A DNA stretch of 64,000 bases from Clostridiales bacterium (GTDB lineage Bacteria; Bacillota; Clostridia; Lachnospirales; Lachnospiraceae), in NCBI GenBank assembly GCA_018376135.1, contig JAHABX010000019.1, positions 1-64,000 of the forward strand, in the 5' to 3' direction. The notes beneath the pieces are model-generated. The model did no database searches. It saw only the letters and a list, made by a program, of their open reading frames with translations, and was not told where the DNA came from. Position 1 is the first letter of the stretch, and each line of letters opens with the position of its first letter. A program made the translations under genes and the position numbers. This document shows positions 1 through 9,114 of this stretch, one piece after another.

Positions 1-438
1 CTGCCGGAATGGTCCGTCGGTTATCAGGAATTCAATGAATCCCTGCTTACAGGGAATCCCTATCTTTGGGCGGCGGCGTCTGTGGCAGCAGCGCCCCTGG
101 TGGAGGAGCTGGTCATGCGCGGGCTGTGCTATCTCAGACTCCGGGATCTGCTGGGGGTGAAATGGGCGATGCTGAGCAGCGCTCTCATCTTTGGAATCTC
201 GCACGGGAATCTCGTGCAGGGAGTCTACGGATTTCTGGGAGGACTCTGGTTTGCATGGCTGGCGGAGCGCTTCGGCACCATACTGGTACCGGTGCTTGGG
301 CACCTGGCAGCGAATCTGACGGTGCTTCTGCTCCCGGCAGGATCCTATGGATCAGGGGCTTTGGGGCTTGAATTTCTGTTGGGAACCGTCGTATGCGCCG
401 GCTGTATGTTCCGTACCGTTCAGGTGCTGAAAAAATAA
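1..438 (+). CDS. CPBP (CAAX-like) intramembrane metalloprotease, 3' part
   Basis: The frame is open from base 1, so the gene starts upstream of the window and only the C-terminal 145 residues are visible. The CPBP/Abi signature is present: EELVMR (glutamate pair plus arginine), then FGISHGN with the second-motif histidine, and hydrophobic helices between. Members are multi-pass membrane proteases involved in peptide maturation, immunity to self-made bacteriocins or unknown tasks; the substrate cannot be told here. The last codons overlap the remnant of a gene on the opposite strand. Confidence 0.8.
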   Translation: MPEWSVGYQEFNESLLTGNPYLWAAASVAAAPLVEELVMRGLCYLRLRDLLGVKWAMLSSALIFGISHGNLVQGVYGFLGGLWFAWLAERFGTILVPVLGHLAANLTVLLLPAGSYGSGALGLEFLLGTVVCAGCMFRTVQVLKK

Positions 439-439
439 G

Positions 440-1240
440 TGAAGCATGAATTCAGGGATATTCCGGTGTTTGATCCCGTTTCGGCTCATGTCAAATTCAT
501 CCATGGATACTACGTATTTGGGGAAATTATCACGGATTGTATCGTAGACACCAAATTCCCGGTGGATCGTATCTTCAGATGCCAGAATATATGTGACCTG
601 AACATATAATTTCTGATCTTTCTTTTCGCAGACGAAATCCACTTCTTTTCCTGCGGATCCTGACGTTTTACTTTGTAAAACAGGTAAGCATCCACACAAT
701 ATTTGATGTAGTTTAAAACCGTTTCTGTTGAGACCGTACGTCCTTCGCTTTTAAAATATTTTGTAATGGAAGCGGCGGAAAATGGTGTGCCTACATTTGC
801 TGTAATGTAAGTGATGATTCGTTCCAGCAGATCAATATCGCGTACGTTATTGCGTTTTACAATATCTTTGAGAACTACAGAATTATATAAATCTTCTAAA
901 TACTGTCGGCTTGGTTCTTCCGCATAGCGAAGATTAGAAAGGTATGGCATACCGCCGGTCGTCAGATAGGCACGAAAAGTCTGCGCGGGATTCATTTCCG
1001 GAAAGACAGAGCAGTAAAGCTCCATGAATTCTCCATAGGAAAAAGGATAGATGACAAACTCCACATATCTGCCCGCCAGATAAGTTGCCAGCTCGCCGGA
1101 TAATAATCTGGCATTGGATCCGGTAATATAAATATCGCAGTCCAGTTCAACGCGGAGAGAGTTAATGCATTTTTCCCAGTTTTCGACTTCCTGGATTTCG
1201 TCAAAAAAGAGATAGATTTTTCCGTTTATATCGAAAAAAC
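440..1240 (-). pseudogene. Decayed AAA ATPase with DUF4143 domain
   Basis: Reading leftward there is a Walker B segment (YLFFDEIQEV), a sensor-like ITGSNA and a DUF4143-type region, then a shift to another frame near position 660 that continues with KEVDFVCEKKDQKLYVQV and the usual end of the family (VVSMDEFDMS). The N-terminus with the Walker A loop is absent, and about 60 residues are missing at the frame change, so there is a deletion as well as a frameshift. The natural stop is lost and the frame runs into the neighbouring CPBP gene. Intact members are about 400 residues. Clearly non-functional. Confidence 0.8.
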
Positions 1241-1274
1241 AACTCGAATTATAGAAAATATTCGATATATCGAA

Positions 1275-1306
1275 AGAAAAGTAAAGGGCGGGGAATTTCC
1301 CCGCCC
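1275..1306 (-). terminator. Intrinsic terminator of the aldo/keto reductase
   Basis: GC stem GGGCGGGG/CCCCGCCC (1286-1293 with 1299-1306) is followed, reading leftward, by a T-rich tail. It sits about 45 bases after the stop of the leftward reductase gene. Confidence 0.7.
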
Positions 1307-1352
1307 ATAATAGCCCCAGACTTATCAACTATGAAAATTTCAGGCAGAATAT

Positions 1353-2375
1353 TTAGAAATTCTTCCCTGCCAGAATCTCCTTATAATCCTCGTAATTTCT
1401 CTGAAGCAGAGAAGGGGTATCCAGTCCGTAAGGACATTTCTTTTTGCATGCATCACAGTGCCTGCAGTCTTCGATCTTCTTCATCTTCTCCTGCCATTCT
1501 GAAGTCAGATACGGAGCAGCCGGGGAACGGCGTAAAAGCAGAGACATGCGGGCGCAGTTATTGATCTCAATGCCTGCCGGACAGGGCATACAGTATCCGC
1601 AACCGCGGCAGAATTCGCCAAGGAGTTCTTGGCGGTCCTTCTCAATGACAGCGGAAAGCTCTTCGTTCATGACAGGCGGATTCTCCACAAAGGACAGGAA
1701 CTGCGAAAGCTCCGCCTCACGCTGGATGCCCCACAGCGGAAGAGTTTCCGGGAACTGTGCCTGGAAAGCATAGGCGGCAGCGGCATTGGTGATCAGACCG
1801 CCGGAGAGCGCTTTCATGGACAGGAATCCCATATCCTGCTTACGGCAGCCCTCTAAAAGCTTGAGCTCCGGTTCGCCGGACAGGTAGCAGAAGGGGAACT
1901 GAAGCGTTTCGTAAAGTCCGCTTTCGATAGCTTCCTCCGCCACGTTCAGACGGTGGTTGGTGATGCCGATATGTAAGATCATTCCTTTTTTCCTTGCTTC
2001 CAGGACTGCGTCATAGATACCGCTTTCGTCCCCCGGCTTCGGACAGAAGGCAGGATTGTGGAACTGATAGAGATCCAGATAATCCGTCTTCAGGTTTTTA
2101 AGTGTTGTCTCCAGATCCTTCCAGAAGCCTTCGACCGTCGTCGCGCCTGTCTTGGAGGAGATCTTCACGCTGCTCCTGCGGTCAGAGAAAGCCTCACCCA
2201 GCTTTTCCTCACTGTCGGTATACATGCGGGCAGTGTCGTAGAACCGGATGCCTCCGTCATAAGCTCTGTGGAGCAGGCGGACTGCATCATCCCGGGAGAT
2301 TCTCTGGATCGGGAGCGCGCCGAAGCCGTTCTTGTTGACCGTTATCTCTGTTTTGCCAAGTCGTACATTTGCCAT
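1353..2375 (-). CDS. Aldo/keto reductase with C-terminal 4Fe-4S domain
   Basis: 340 residues. An N-terminal AKR barrel (LGKTEITVNKNGFGALP, then YDTARMY with the catalytic-type Asp/Tyr, and DLYQFHNP) is followed by a ferredoxin-like C-terminus with two cysteine clusters: CRGCGYCMPCP near residue 257 and CRHCDACKKKCP near 309. This is the architecture of clostridial oxidoreductases annotated as 4Fe-4S aldo/keto reductases; the substrate is unknown. The start is set by AAGGAG about 8 bases upstream of the ATG. It is a single-gene unit with its own terminator. Reduction of an aldehyde or ketone coupled to an iron-sulfur electron path is a family-based inference. Confidence 0.9.
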   Translation of the reverse strand: MANVRLGKTEITVNKNGFGALPIQRISRDDAVRLLHRAYDGGIRFYDTARMYTDSEEKLGEAFSDRRSSVKISSKTGATTVEGFWKDLETTLKNLKTDYLDLYQFHNPAFCPKPGDESGIYDAVLEARKKGMILHIGITNHRLNVAEEAIESGLYETLQFPFCYLSGEPELKLLEGCRKQDMGFLSMKALSGGLITNAAAAYAFQAQFPETLPLWGIQREAELSQFLSFVENPPVMNEELSAVIEKDRQELLGEFCRGCGYCMPCPAGIEINNCARMSLLLRRSPAAPYLTSEWQEKMKKIEDCRHCDACKKKCPYGLDTPSLLQRNYEDYKEILAGKNF

Positions 2376-2466
2376 AATAGGATACTCCTTTATTGAAAAA
2401 TACTTTACTATTAAGTATAAAGAGGAGGACAGAATTTGGCAATATTTTTATGAATCAAGCTTTTAA

Positions 2467-2509
2467 AATGACCGGAACTATACTATAATAAAAGTATATT
2501 CCGGTCATT
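2467..2509. promoter_or_regulatory. Long inverted repeat over the promoter region of the AI-2E transporter gene
   Basis: Left arm 2467-2484 and right arm 2493-2509 are near-perfect reverse complements (core AATGACCGGAA / TTCCGGTCATT, then ACT/AGT), differing by one extra base. The TATAAT-like box (about 2484-2489) falls in the loop. It is either an operator or a hairpin in the 5' end of the transcript; no T-run follows, so it does not look like a terminator. Confidence 0.55.
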
Positions 2510-2557
2510 TGAAAGTGGAGAGACCGGAAATTTTACATAGAAACGGGGTTAAGCTAT

Positions 2558-3766
2558 ATGGAAGAGAAGTGGAAGGATTATTTTTATAAAGGGTTTGCGG
2601 CATTTCTGACAGTTGCCACATGTATTCTGTTCTTTTTTGTAATATTTCGATTTGGAGAGGTACGGAAATATGCCGGGATCGTTATGGGGATTTTAAGACC
2701 ATTTGCATTCGGTGCGGTGATCGCATATCTGCTGTCCCCGCTCTGCAACTGGTTTGAATTCCATATGGCAGAGTCGGCAAAGCTTCAGAAGATGCCGGAG
2801 GAGAAGGCGGAGAAGTTCAGAAAGCTGTTTGGCGGCCTCAGTATTCTGTTAAGCCTGCTTTTGTTCTGTCTGGTGATCTATACGCTGCTTTCCATGGTGG
2901 TGCCTCAGGTGATCAGCAGTATCCTGATCCTGATCGATGCCATGCCGGGATACATTCAGAAGACCAGCCTGTGGATCGAGGAGCTGGTGGCCGATAATCC
3001 ATTCCTTTTGAATTACGTAGAGCAGTATTCGGAGGATATTATGGTGGGCGTTCAGGATTTTGCCAAGACAAACCTGCTTCCGAATATCAATAATATTATC
3101 AGCGGTGTGTCTACCAGTCTGTGGACCATGGTTACGGTGGCAAAGGATCTGATCATCGGACTGATCGTGGCAGTCTATGTGATGAACAGCCGTAAGGTAT
3201 TCAGCCGTCAGGCAAAGAAGGTGGTCTATGCAGTATTTCCGGCGTCGAAGAATCCCAATCCGGAGAAGGAGCCGGCTGCGGACTGGATCATCCGGGAGAC
3301 TCATATTATCAACGATTATCTGGGCGGCTTTATCAAAGGAAAGCTTCTGGATTCCCTGATCATCGGATTGATCTGTATGGCATTTACCGCCATTACGGAT
3401 ATGCCTTATGCAGTGCTGGTCAGCGTGGTGATCGGTGTGACGAATATCATTCCGTTTTTCGGACCGTTTATCGGAGCCATCCCGACTGCGCTGCTGATCC
3501 TGATGGTCAGCCCGCTCCAGTGTGTGTATTTCATCCTTTTCATCCTGGTGCTGCAGCAGTTTGACGGCAATATTCTTGGACCGAAGATTTTGGGTGACAC
3601 CACACATCTGAACAGCTTCTGGGTATTGTTCGCGATCCTGCTGTTCGGTGGTCTTATGGGTGTTGTAGGAATGGTGATCGGTGTGCCGATCTTTGCATTC
3701 TTCTATCAGCTTTTCAGAGAATGGGTGAACAAGCGGCTGAAAAAACAGAACATGGAAGAAGTATAG
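2558..3766 (+). CDS. AI-2E family transporter (PerM-like membrane protein)
   Basis: 402 residues with the family layout: two N-terminal membrane segments, a soluble middle part (about 60-200), then a C-terminal block of five to six helices including IPFFGPFIGAIPTALL and the GPKILGDTTHLNSFWVLFAILLFG region typical of PF01594. Members include the E. coli AI-2 exporter TqsA and Na+/H+ exchangers, so the transported substrate cannot be assigned. It is a single gene between a palindromic promoter region and a terminator. The ribosome site is weak (GGGGTTAAG). Confidence 0.9.
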   Translation: MEEKWKDYFYKGFAAFLTVATCILFFFVIFRFGEVRKYAGIVMGILRPFAFGAVIAYLLSPLCNWFEFHMAESAKLQKMPEEKAEKFRKLFGGLSILLSLLLFCLVIYTLLSMVVPQVISSILILIDAMPGYIQKTSLWIEELVADNPFLLNYVEQYSEDIMVGVQDFAKTNLLPNINNIISGVSTSLWTMVTVAKDLIIGLIVAVYVMNSRKVFSRQAKKVVYAVFPASKNPNPEKEPAADWIIRETHIINDYLGGFIKGKLLDSLIIGLICMAFTAITDMPYAVLVSVVIGVTNIIPFFGPFIGAIPTALLILMVSPLQCVYFILFILVLQQFDGNILGPKILGDTTHLNSFWVLFAILLFGGLMGVVGMVIGVPIFAFFYQLFREWVNKRLKKQNMEEV

Positions 3767-3780
3767 GAAAGATAAAAACG

Positions 3781-3813
3781 GGGACCTGGTTTGTGCAGAC
3801 CAGGTCCCTTTCT
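3781..3813. terminator. Bidirectional intrinsic terminator
   Basis: A 10-bp perfect stem (GGGACCTGGT with ACCAGGTCCC) has T-rich sequence after it on the + strand and TTTTT after it on the - strand. It separates the converging transporter and pyrI genes. Confidence 0.85.
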
Positions 3814-3820
3814 AATGGAA

Positions 3821-4255
3821 TTATTTTCCTTTTCTTCTGTATTTCTCTTCACAGTATTTGCAGCGGTAGATCTCTTTGACCGGATCGGTCAGTACAAAGA
3901 TGTGATCCAGCTCCTGCTCAATGGATGTGATGCAGCGCGGATTTTTGCATTTGGCCACATTCTTGATCTCCTTTGGAAGAGACAGCCGCTTCTTCTCAAC
4001 GATGCGGTCGTTCTGAACGATGTTGACGGTGATGTTATGATCGATAAAGCCAAGGACGTCCAGATCGATCTGGTCGATGGGGCATTCGATCTTGATGATG
4101 TCCTTCTTCCCCATCTTGTTGCTGCGGGCATTCTTGATGATGGCAACGCAGCAGTCAAACTTGTCCAGATTCAGATGTTTGTAGATTTCCATGCTTCTGC
4201 CTGCTTCGATATGATCCAGCACGAAGCCTTCGTGGATTCCTCCGATATTTAACAT
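3821..4255 (-). CDS. pyrI: Aspartate carbamoyltransferase regulatory chain
   Basis: 144 residues, the usual size. The allosteric nucleotide-binding domain comes first ([19 protein letters not shown]), followed by the zinc domain with four cysteines, CKNPRC and CKYC, which contacts the catalytic chain. The chain binds CTP/ATP and tunes PyrB, the first committed step of pyrimidine synthesis. Its start overlaps the end of pyrB by 7 bases, so the two are translated together, as expected for subunits of one complex. Confidence 0.95.
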   Translation of the reverse strand: MLNIGGIHEGFVLDHIEAGRSMEIYKHLNLDKFDCCVAIIKNARSNKMGKKDIIKIECPIDQIDLDVLGFIDHNITVNIVQNDRIVEKKRLSLPKEIKNVAKCKNPRCITSIEQELDHIFVLTDPVKEIYRCKYCEEKYRRKGK

Positions 4256-5169
4256 ACTTTCACCTCCAAAAGCGTCAGGATGAGTGCCATACGGACGTAG
4301 ACGCCGTACTGTACCTGACGGAAATAAGCGGCGCGGGGATCCTTGTCCACTTCCACGGATATCTCGTTGACACGGGGGAGCGGATGCATGACGATCATGT
4401 CCTCCTTGCCAAGCTTCATCTTCTTGTTGTCCAGAATGTAGAAATCCTTCAGACGTATGTAATCCTCTTCGTTGAAGAAACGCTCGCGCTGTACGCGGGT
4501 CATATACAGAATATCCAGATCTGCCATCACATCCTCCAGACGTTCCACTTCCCGGTAGGGGATCTGATTGGCTTCCAGTACGTCTTCCTTGATATAGCTT
4601 GGGATTCTCAGCTCTTCCGGAGAGATGAAGATAAAGGTCACATTCTCATAGCGTGCCAGAGCACGGACAAGAGAGTGGACGGTACGGCCGAATTTCAGAT
4701 CTCCGCACAGACCGATGACCAGATGATCCAGCCGTCCCTTCAGGGAACGGATCGTAAGCAGGTCGGTTAATGTCTGGGTAGGATGCTGATGTCCGCCGTC
4801 ACCGGCATTGATGACAGGGATAGAAGAAACAGCGCTGGCAACCATGGGAGCACCTTCCTTGGGATGGCGCATGGCACAGATGTCCGCATAGCAGGAAATC
4901 ATTCGGATCGTATCAGAAACGCTTTCACCTTTGGCAGCAGAACTGCTGGCTGCACTGGAGAAGCCAAAAATATTGCCGCCCAGATTCATCATGGCAGCTT
5001 CAAAGCTGAGACGGGTTCTGGTGCTTGGCTCGTAGAATAAGGTGGCAAGCTTCTTGCCGTCGCAAGCATGTGCGTATTTTTCCGGATGCTGTTCAATGTC
5101 GCCGGCAAGATCCAGAAGCTGATCAAGCTCTTCGACGCTGAAATCCAGAGGGGTCATTAAATGTCGCAT
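4249..5169 (-). CDS. pyrB: Aspartate carbamoyltransferase catalytic chain
   Basis: 306 residues from the ATG at 5169, chosen because GGAGGT lies 5 bases upstream; an upstream in-frame extension has no ribosome site. Catalytic motifs are present: PSTRTR (carbamoyl phosphate loop), [12 protein letters not shown] and HPLPR. It joins carbamoyl phosphate and aspartate to carbamoyl-aspartate. It is the first gene of a pyrBI operon. No PyrR-type attenuator was recognised in the roughly 100-base leader. Confidence 0.96.
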   Translation of the reverse strand: MRHLMTPLDFSVEELDQLLDLAGDIEQHPEKYAHACDGKKLATLFYEPSTRTRLSFEAAMMNLGGNIFGFSSAASSSAAKGESVSDTIRMISCYADICAMRHPKEGAPMVASAVSSIPVINAGDGGHQHPTQTLTDLLTIRSLKGRLDHLVIGLCGDLKFGRTVHSLVRALARYENVTFIFISPEELRIPSYIKEDVLEANQIPYREVERLEDVMADLDILYMTRVQRERFFNEEDYIRLKDFYILDNKKMKLGKEDMIVMHPLPRVNEISVEVDKDPRAAYFRQVQYGVYVRMALILTLLEVKVC

Positions 5170-5246
5170 AATTACCTCCATATTGTGAACTGGCGACCCC
5201 AAAGAGGCAGAATGCACCCTTTTGGAGTCTGCTTTAACTATGGTAT

Positions 5247-5275
5247 AGGATACACGATATGGGAGGAAAATTCAA
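5247..5275 (-). promoter_or_regulatory. Candidate promoter of pyrBI
   Basis: On the - strand, TTGAAT, 17 bases, TATCCT. The -35 box overlaps the stop of the upstream gene. The fit is moderate. Confidence 0.4.
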
Positions 5276-5673
5276 CTTGTTTCTCGTAATTGCTTCAAAA
5301 GAATCCGCTCGTACACAAGCCCCACCAGGAACCAGACAGGTGCATAGTCCAGACGTATGACTCCCCGGTAATTCCAGGGGCTGCGGCTGTAATCCCAAGG
5401 GCAGATATTGTGGCGCTTGAGCAGGCTTCCGCTTGCATATTCTCCCAGAAAGATACAGGTCATGTAGACCAGACCCCGTTTAAATATGCCGTCTCCTCTC
5501 ATCCGGCGGATGACCGGCATGAGAAATGCGGCGCTGCCGTAGATGGGAAACATCCAGAGGGAGGAATTTCCCATTAGTTTCAGATTACGGACCCGGAAGG
5601 CATGGAGTCCGGTCCAGATAATCTCCATCGCCCAGCCAATGAGTCCGCAGCGTAAAAAATTTTGTCTCATCAT
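5272..5673 (-). CDS. Putative ABC-transporter type IV (CmpB-like) membrane protein
   Basis: 133 residues, strongly hydrophobic, with GWAMEIIWTG near the N-terminus, SLWMFPIYGSAAF, and the NICPWDYS...WNYRGVIRLDYAPVWF stretch that marks the PF06541 family common in Clostridia. About four membrane segments. The family is called an ABC-transporter type IV protein by homology only; no ATPase gene is adjacent, so the role is unknown. Two Met codons at the start (5673, 5670) are equally possible. Confidence 0.75.
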   Translation of the reverse strand: MMRQNFLRCGLIGWAMEIIWTGLHAFRVRNLKLMGNSSLWMFPIYGSAAFLMPVIRRMRGDGIFKRGLVYMTCIFLGEYASGSLLKRHNICPWDYSRSPWNYRGVIRLDYAPVWFLVGLVYERILLKQLRETS

Positions 5674-5684
5674 GGCTATAGTAT

Positions 5685-5713
5685 TTGAAATATGGGGGGA
5701 ATTATACTATACT
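5685..5713 (+). promoter_or_regulatory. Promoter of folC-pheA-degV
   Basis: TTGAAA, 17 bases, TATACT, about 100 bases before folC. It diverges from the gene on the other strand. Confidence 0.6.
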
Positions 5714-5811
5714 AATAAAATGATGCCGGGATCCCAGGGCGAAATGCCGTTTGAGCCTGGCATCCTGGAAGTACGGAGTTATAGATAACGGGAATGAAAG
5801 AGTGAAATAAT

Positions 5812-7101
5812 ATGACATATACAGAAGCGAAGGCTTTTCTGGAGGGATGCAATCAATATGCGGGGGAGATGACGCTGGAGCCTCTCAGGGAGCTTTTACG
5901 AAGGCTTGGAGATCCCCAGGATAAGCTGAGGTTCATACATATCGGAGGGACCAACGGAAAGGGATCTACTCTTGCTTTTGTTTCTACAATATTGAAGGAA
6001 GCGGGATATCGGGTCGGAAGATACATCTCTCCTACGGTTTTTGGATACCGGGAGAGGATTCAGATCAATGAGGCTTATATTCCCAAGGAGGATCTGGCGC
6101 GCCTGACAGACCGTATCCGCGAAGCGGGACAGCAGATGCTCCTGGAAGGCCTTGGTCATCCCACCATGTTCGAGGCAGAGACGGCGCTGGCATTCCTTTA
6201 TTTTGCAGAGCAGAAATGTGATGCGGTAGTGCTGGAGGTTGGAAGAGGCGGTCTGATCGATGCGACGAATGTGATCCGCCGCACGGCTGTAACGGCGTTC
6301 ACATCGATCAGCATGGATCATATTGGGGTCCTTGGAGATACTCTGGAGGAGATTGCGGAGAACAAGGCAGGTATTATCAAGGAAGGCTGCCCGGTGGTGA
6401 TGCTCAGACAGAAGCCTGAGGTCGAGAGGCTGCTGCTGGGGCACGCAGAGAAGAAGAACTGTCCGGTGGTGACGGCAGATCCTAAGCTTGCAGTCATCCG
6501 GAGGAGAGGGCTGATCTCACAGGTATTTGATTATAAGGAAAGGTCGGAGGTGGAGATATCCCTGTCCGGGGAGTATCAGTTCGCCAATGCGGCACTTGCA
6601 TTAGAGGTGGTTGATGAGCTTTGCCGCCAGGGATATGAGATCCCGGAGGAAGCGGTGCGGGAAGGTCTGCGGACTACAGTGTGGAACGGACGGTTTACCG
6701 TGATCGCCGGCGATCCGTATTTTATTGTGGACGGAGCACATAACCGGGATGCGGCCCGGAAGCTTAGAGAGAGCATCGAGCAGTATCTGCAGGGGCACCG
6801 CCTGATCTTTATCATGGGTGTGCTGGCAGATAAGGAATATGATGTGGTAGCACAGATGACGGTGCCCTGTGCGGCAGAGGTCATTACGGTGACACCGCCG
6901 GACAATCCAAGGGCGCTCCCGGCAGAGGAGCTTGCAGAAGCAGTGGCGGTATATCAGCCGCATGTACAGGCGGCAGACAGTATTTCGGCAGCCGTGGAGA
7001 AGGCATATGAGCTGGCGCAGAAGGATGATGTGATCCTTGCATTTGGCTCCCTTTCTTATCTGGGAGAGCTTGTCAGGAGTGTGCAGGGAAGGAGAAAATA
7101 G
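5812..7101 (+). CDS. folC: Bifunctional folylpolyglutamate synthase / dihydrofolate synthase
   Basis: 429 residues, the family's normal length. The nucleotide loop GGTNGKGST (about residues 45-53), the Mur-ligase-like SP...GYRERIQIN region, SMDHIGVLGDT and the DGAHN motif (about 305-309) are all present. It adds glutamates to folates and, in most Firmicutes, glutamate to dihydropteroate. The stop is directly followed by the pheA ATG, so the two are translationally coupled. The ribosome site before folC is weak (AAAGAG). Confidence 0.93.
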   Translation: MTYTEAKAFLEGCNQYAGEMTLEPLRELLRRLGDPQDKLRFIHIGGTNGKGSTLAFVSTILKEAGYRVGRYISPTVFGYRERIQINEAYIPKEDLARLTDRIREAGQQMLLEGLGHPTMFEAETALAFLYFAEQKCDAVVLEVGRGGLIDATNVIRRTAVTAFTSISMDHIGVLGDTLEEIAENKAGIIKEGCPVVMLRQKPEVERLLLGHAEKKNCPVVTADPKLAVIRRRGLISQVFDYKERSEVEISLSGEYQFANAALALEVVDELCRQGYEIPEEAVREGLRTTVWNGRFTVIAGDPYFIVDGAHNRDAARKLRESIEQYLQGHRLIFIMGVLADKEYDVVAQMTVPCAAEVITVTPPDNPRALPAEELAEAVAVYQPHVQAADSISAAVEKAYELAQKDDVILAFGSLSYLGELVRSVQGRRK

Positions 7102-8232
7102 ATGGCAGATTTATTGGAGCTTCGCGATCAGATCGATGTGATCGACCGCGAGATGGTGAGGTTGTTTGAAGAGCGGATGGATATCTGCAGACAGGTGGCG
7201 GAATATAAGATCGCCAGCGGGAAAAAGGTGCTGGACCGCACCCGTGAGATGCAGAAGCTGGAGACGCTGGGAGGACTGGCGCACAGCGATTTTAACCGTC
7301 ACGGCATACAGGAGCTGTTTCAGCAGATCATGGCAATGAGCAGGAAACTGCAGTATCAGCTTCTGGAAGCGGAAGGTGTGTCGGGAAATCTGCCCTTTAC
7401 CCAGATCGATCAGATTGACCGGCAGCACTGCCGGGTGGTCTATCAGGGGGTAGAGGGCGCTTACAGCCATCAGGCGGCCATGGAGTATTTTGGAAAACAG
7501 GTGAATGTGTTCCACATGGCAAGCTGGAAGGAATGTATGGAAGCGATCAAGGAGGGCATGGCAGATTATGCGGTGCTTCCTATAGAAAATTCCTCTGCAG
7601 GCGAGGTCAATGATATCTACGATCTTCTGGAGGAATATGAGAATTTTATCGTGGGAGAGCAGATCATTCAGGTCAGCCATGCGCTGCTGGGTGTGCCGGG
7701 GGCAGAGCTTACCGATGTGAAGACGGTATTTTCCCATCCCCAGGCGCTGATGCAGTGTTCGGTCTATCTGGAGGAGCATGAAGCGTGGCGGCAGATTAGT
7801 CTTCCCAATACGGCAATGGCAGCGGAGAAGGTGGCGCAGGAGATGGACAAAAGCCAGGCGGCGATCGCCAGCGAAGCGGCGGCAGAGCATTACGGGCTGA
7901 AGATCCTCCAGATGCCCATCAATCACAACCGGTTCAATTCCACCCGCTTTATCATAGTCACCAACCGGAAGATGTACGAAAAGGACGCGAAGAAGGTAAG
8001 TATCTGTTTTGAGCTGCCCCATACCAGCGGAAGTCTGTACAATATCCTGTCTCATGTGATCTATAATGATCTGAACATGTGCAAGATCGAGTCCAGACCC
8101 ATACCGGGGCGCAACTGGGAATATCATTTCTTCGTTGATTTTGAAGGAAATTTAAATGACAGTGCGGTAAAGAACGCGATCCGCGGAATTATGGAAGAAG
8201 CGGTGAATTTTAAGATTCTGGGAAATTATTAA
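7102..8232 (+). CDS. pheA: Bifunctional chorismate mutase / prephenate dehydratase (P-protein)
   Basis: 376 residues in three parts: chorismate mutase AroQ helix bundle (1-85, LLELRDQIDVIDREMVRLFE), prephenate dehydratase (about 110-285, GVEGAYSH, the IENSSAG loop and FNSTRF with the catalytic Thr) and an ACT regulatory domain (about 300-376, with GSLYNILS and ESRP for phenylalanine binding). It turns chorismate into phenylpyruvate and is expected to be feedback-inhibited by phenylalanine. The GGAAGGAG site lies inside the end of folC. Confidence 0.95.
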   Translation: MADLLELRDQIDVIDREMVRLFEERMDICRQVAEYKIASGKKVLDRTREMQKLETLGGLAHSDFNRHGIQELFQQIMAMSRKLQYQLLEAEGVSGNLPFTQIDQIDRQHCRVVYQGVEGAYSHQAAMEYFGKQVNVFHMASWKECMEAIKEGMADYAVLPIENSSAGEVNDIYDLLEEYENFIVGEQIIQVSHALLGVPGAELTDVKTVFSHPQALMQCSVYLEEHEAWRQISLPNTAMAAEKVAQEMDKSQAAIASEAAAEHYGLKILQMPINHNRFNSTRFIIVTNRKMYEKDAKKVSICFELPHTSGSLYNILSHVIYNDLNMCKIESRPIPGRNWEYHFFVDFEGNLNDSAVKNAIRGIMEEAVNFKILGNY

Positions 8233-8247
8233 CAGGAGGCAGACAGG

Positions 8248-9108
8248 ATGAGACCATATGTAATTACAACCGACAGCAGTGCAGATCTGACACAGGAATA
8301 TTTACAGGCTAATGAGGTGGGCATGGTGTCCCTGAACTGCCTGATGGATGGAGAGGTATATAATACGGAGAATCCGCTCCCGGTGGAGGAGTTTTATGAG
8401 AAAATACGCCAGGGATCCATGCCGACCACTTCTCAGGTGAACCCGGATCAGGCAAAAGCGCTTTTTGAGCCATATATAAAGGAAGGAAGGGATGTGCTGC
8501 ATCTTGCGTTTTCTTCTGCTCTGAGCGGAACCTGTCAGAGCGCGGTCATCGCGGCAAATGAACTGATGGAGGAGTATCCGGACAGCCGGATCATTGTGGT
8601 GGACACGCTGACGGCAGCCATGGGTCAGGGACTTCTGGTCCATAAGGCAGTTCAGATGAAGAATGCAGGCGTCTCTCTGGAGGAGGCGGCAGCATGGTGT
8701 GAGGAAAACAAGCTGCATGTGGCAGCCTATGTGACGGTGGATGATCTGTTCCATCTGCATCGGGGCGGCCGTGTCTCCAAAAGTACGGCGATCCTGGGCA
8801 GTCTTGCAGGGATCAAACCCCTTCTGCGCATTGACAATGAGGGGAAACTGGAGGTGATCGGCAAGGTCAGAGGCAGGAAGAAAGCGGTCCAGACCATCAT
8901 CGAGAATCTGATGGAGAGCCTGTCAGATGGTGAGACCACGGTCTTCATCAGTCATGGAGACTGTCTGGCAGAGGCGGAAGCGATCCGGAAGCATCTGGAG
9001 GAAACATACGGCATAAAGGAGACTATGATCAATTTTGTAGGTCCGGTGGTCGGCGCCCATACGGGTGCGGGGGTACTGGCGGTCTTTGCCCTCTGTAAAT
9101 CCAGATAG
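8248..9108 (+). CDS. DegV family fatty-acid-binding protein
   Basis: 286 residues with the DegV start (ITTDSSADL), the SSALSGTCQSA fatty-acid pocket motif near residue 90, and FHLHRGGRVS in the middle. DegV/FakB proteins present fatty acids to FakA kinase or bind them for other uses; no fakA is near, so the partner is unknown. GGAGG lies 8 bases upstream of the ATG. Last gene of the folC-pheA unit; it ends 6 bases before the stop of a converging gene. Confidence 0.9.
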   Translation: MRPYVITTDSSADLTQEYLQANEVGMVSLNCLMDGEVYNTENPLPVEEFYEKIRQGSMPTTSQVNPDQAKALFEPYIKEGRDVLHLAFSSALSGTCQSAVIAANELMEEYPDSRIIVVDTLTAAMGQGLLVHKAVQMKNAGVSLEEAAAWCEENKLHVAAYVTVDDLFHLHRGGRVSKSTAILGSLAGIKPLLRIDNEGKLEVIGKVRGRKKAVQTIIENLMESLSDGETTVFISHGDCLAEAEAIRKHLEETYGIKETMINFVGPVVGAHTGAGVLAVFALCKSR

Positions 9109-9114
9109 AGATCT

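Noticed and set aside
5170..5246. PyrR-type attenuator before pyrB
   Set aside because: No convincing antiterminator/terminator pair or PyrR-binding loop could be built by eye.
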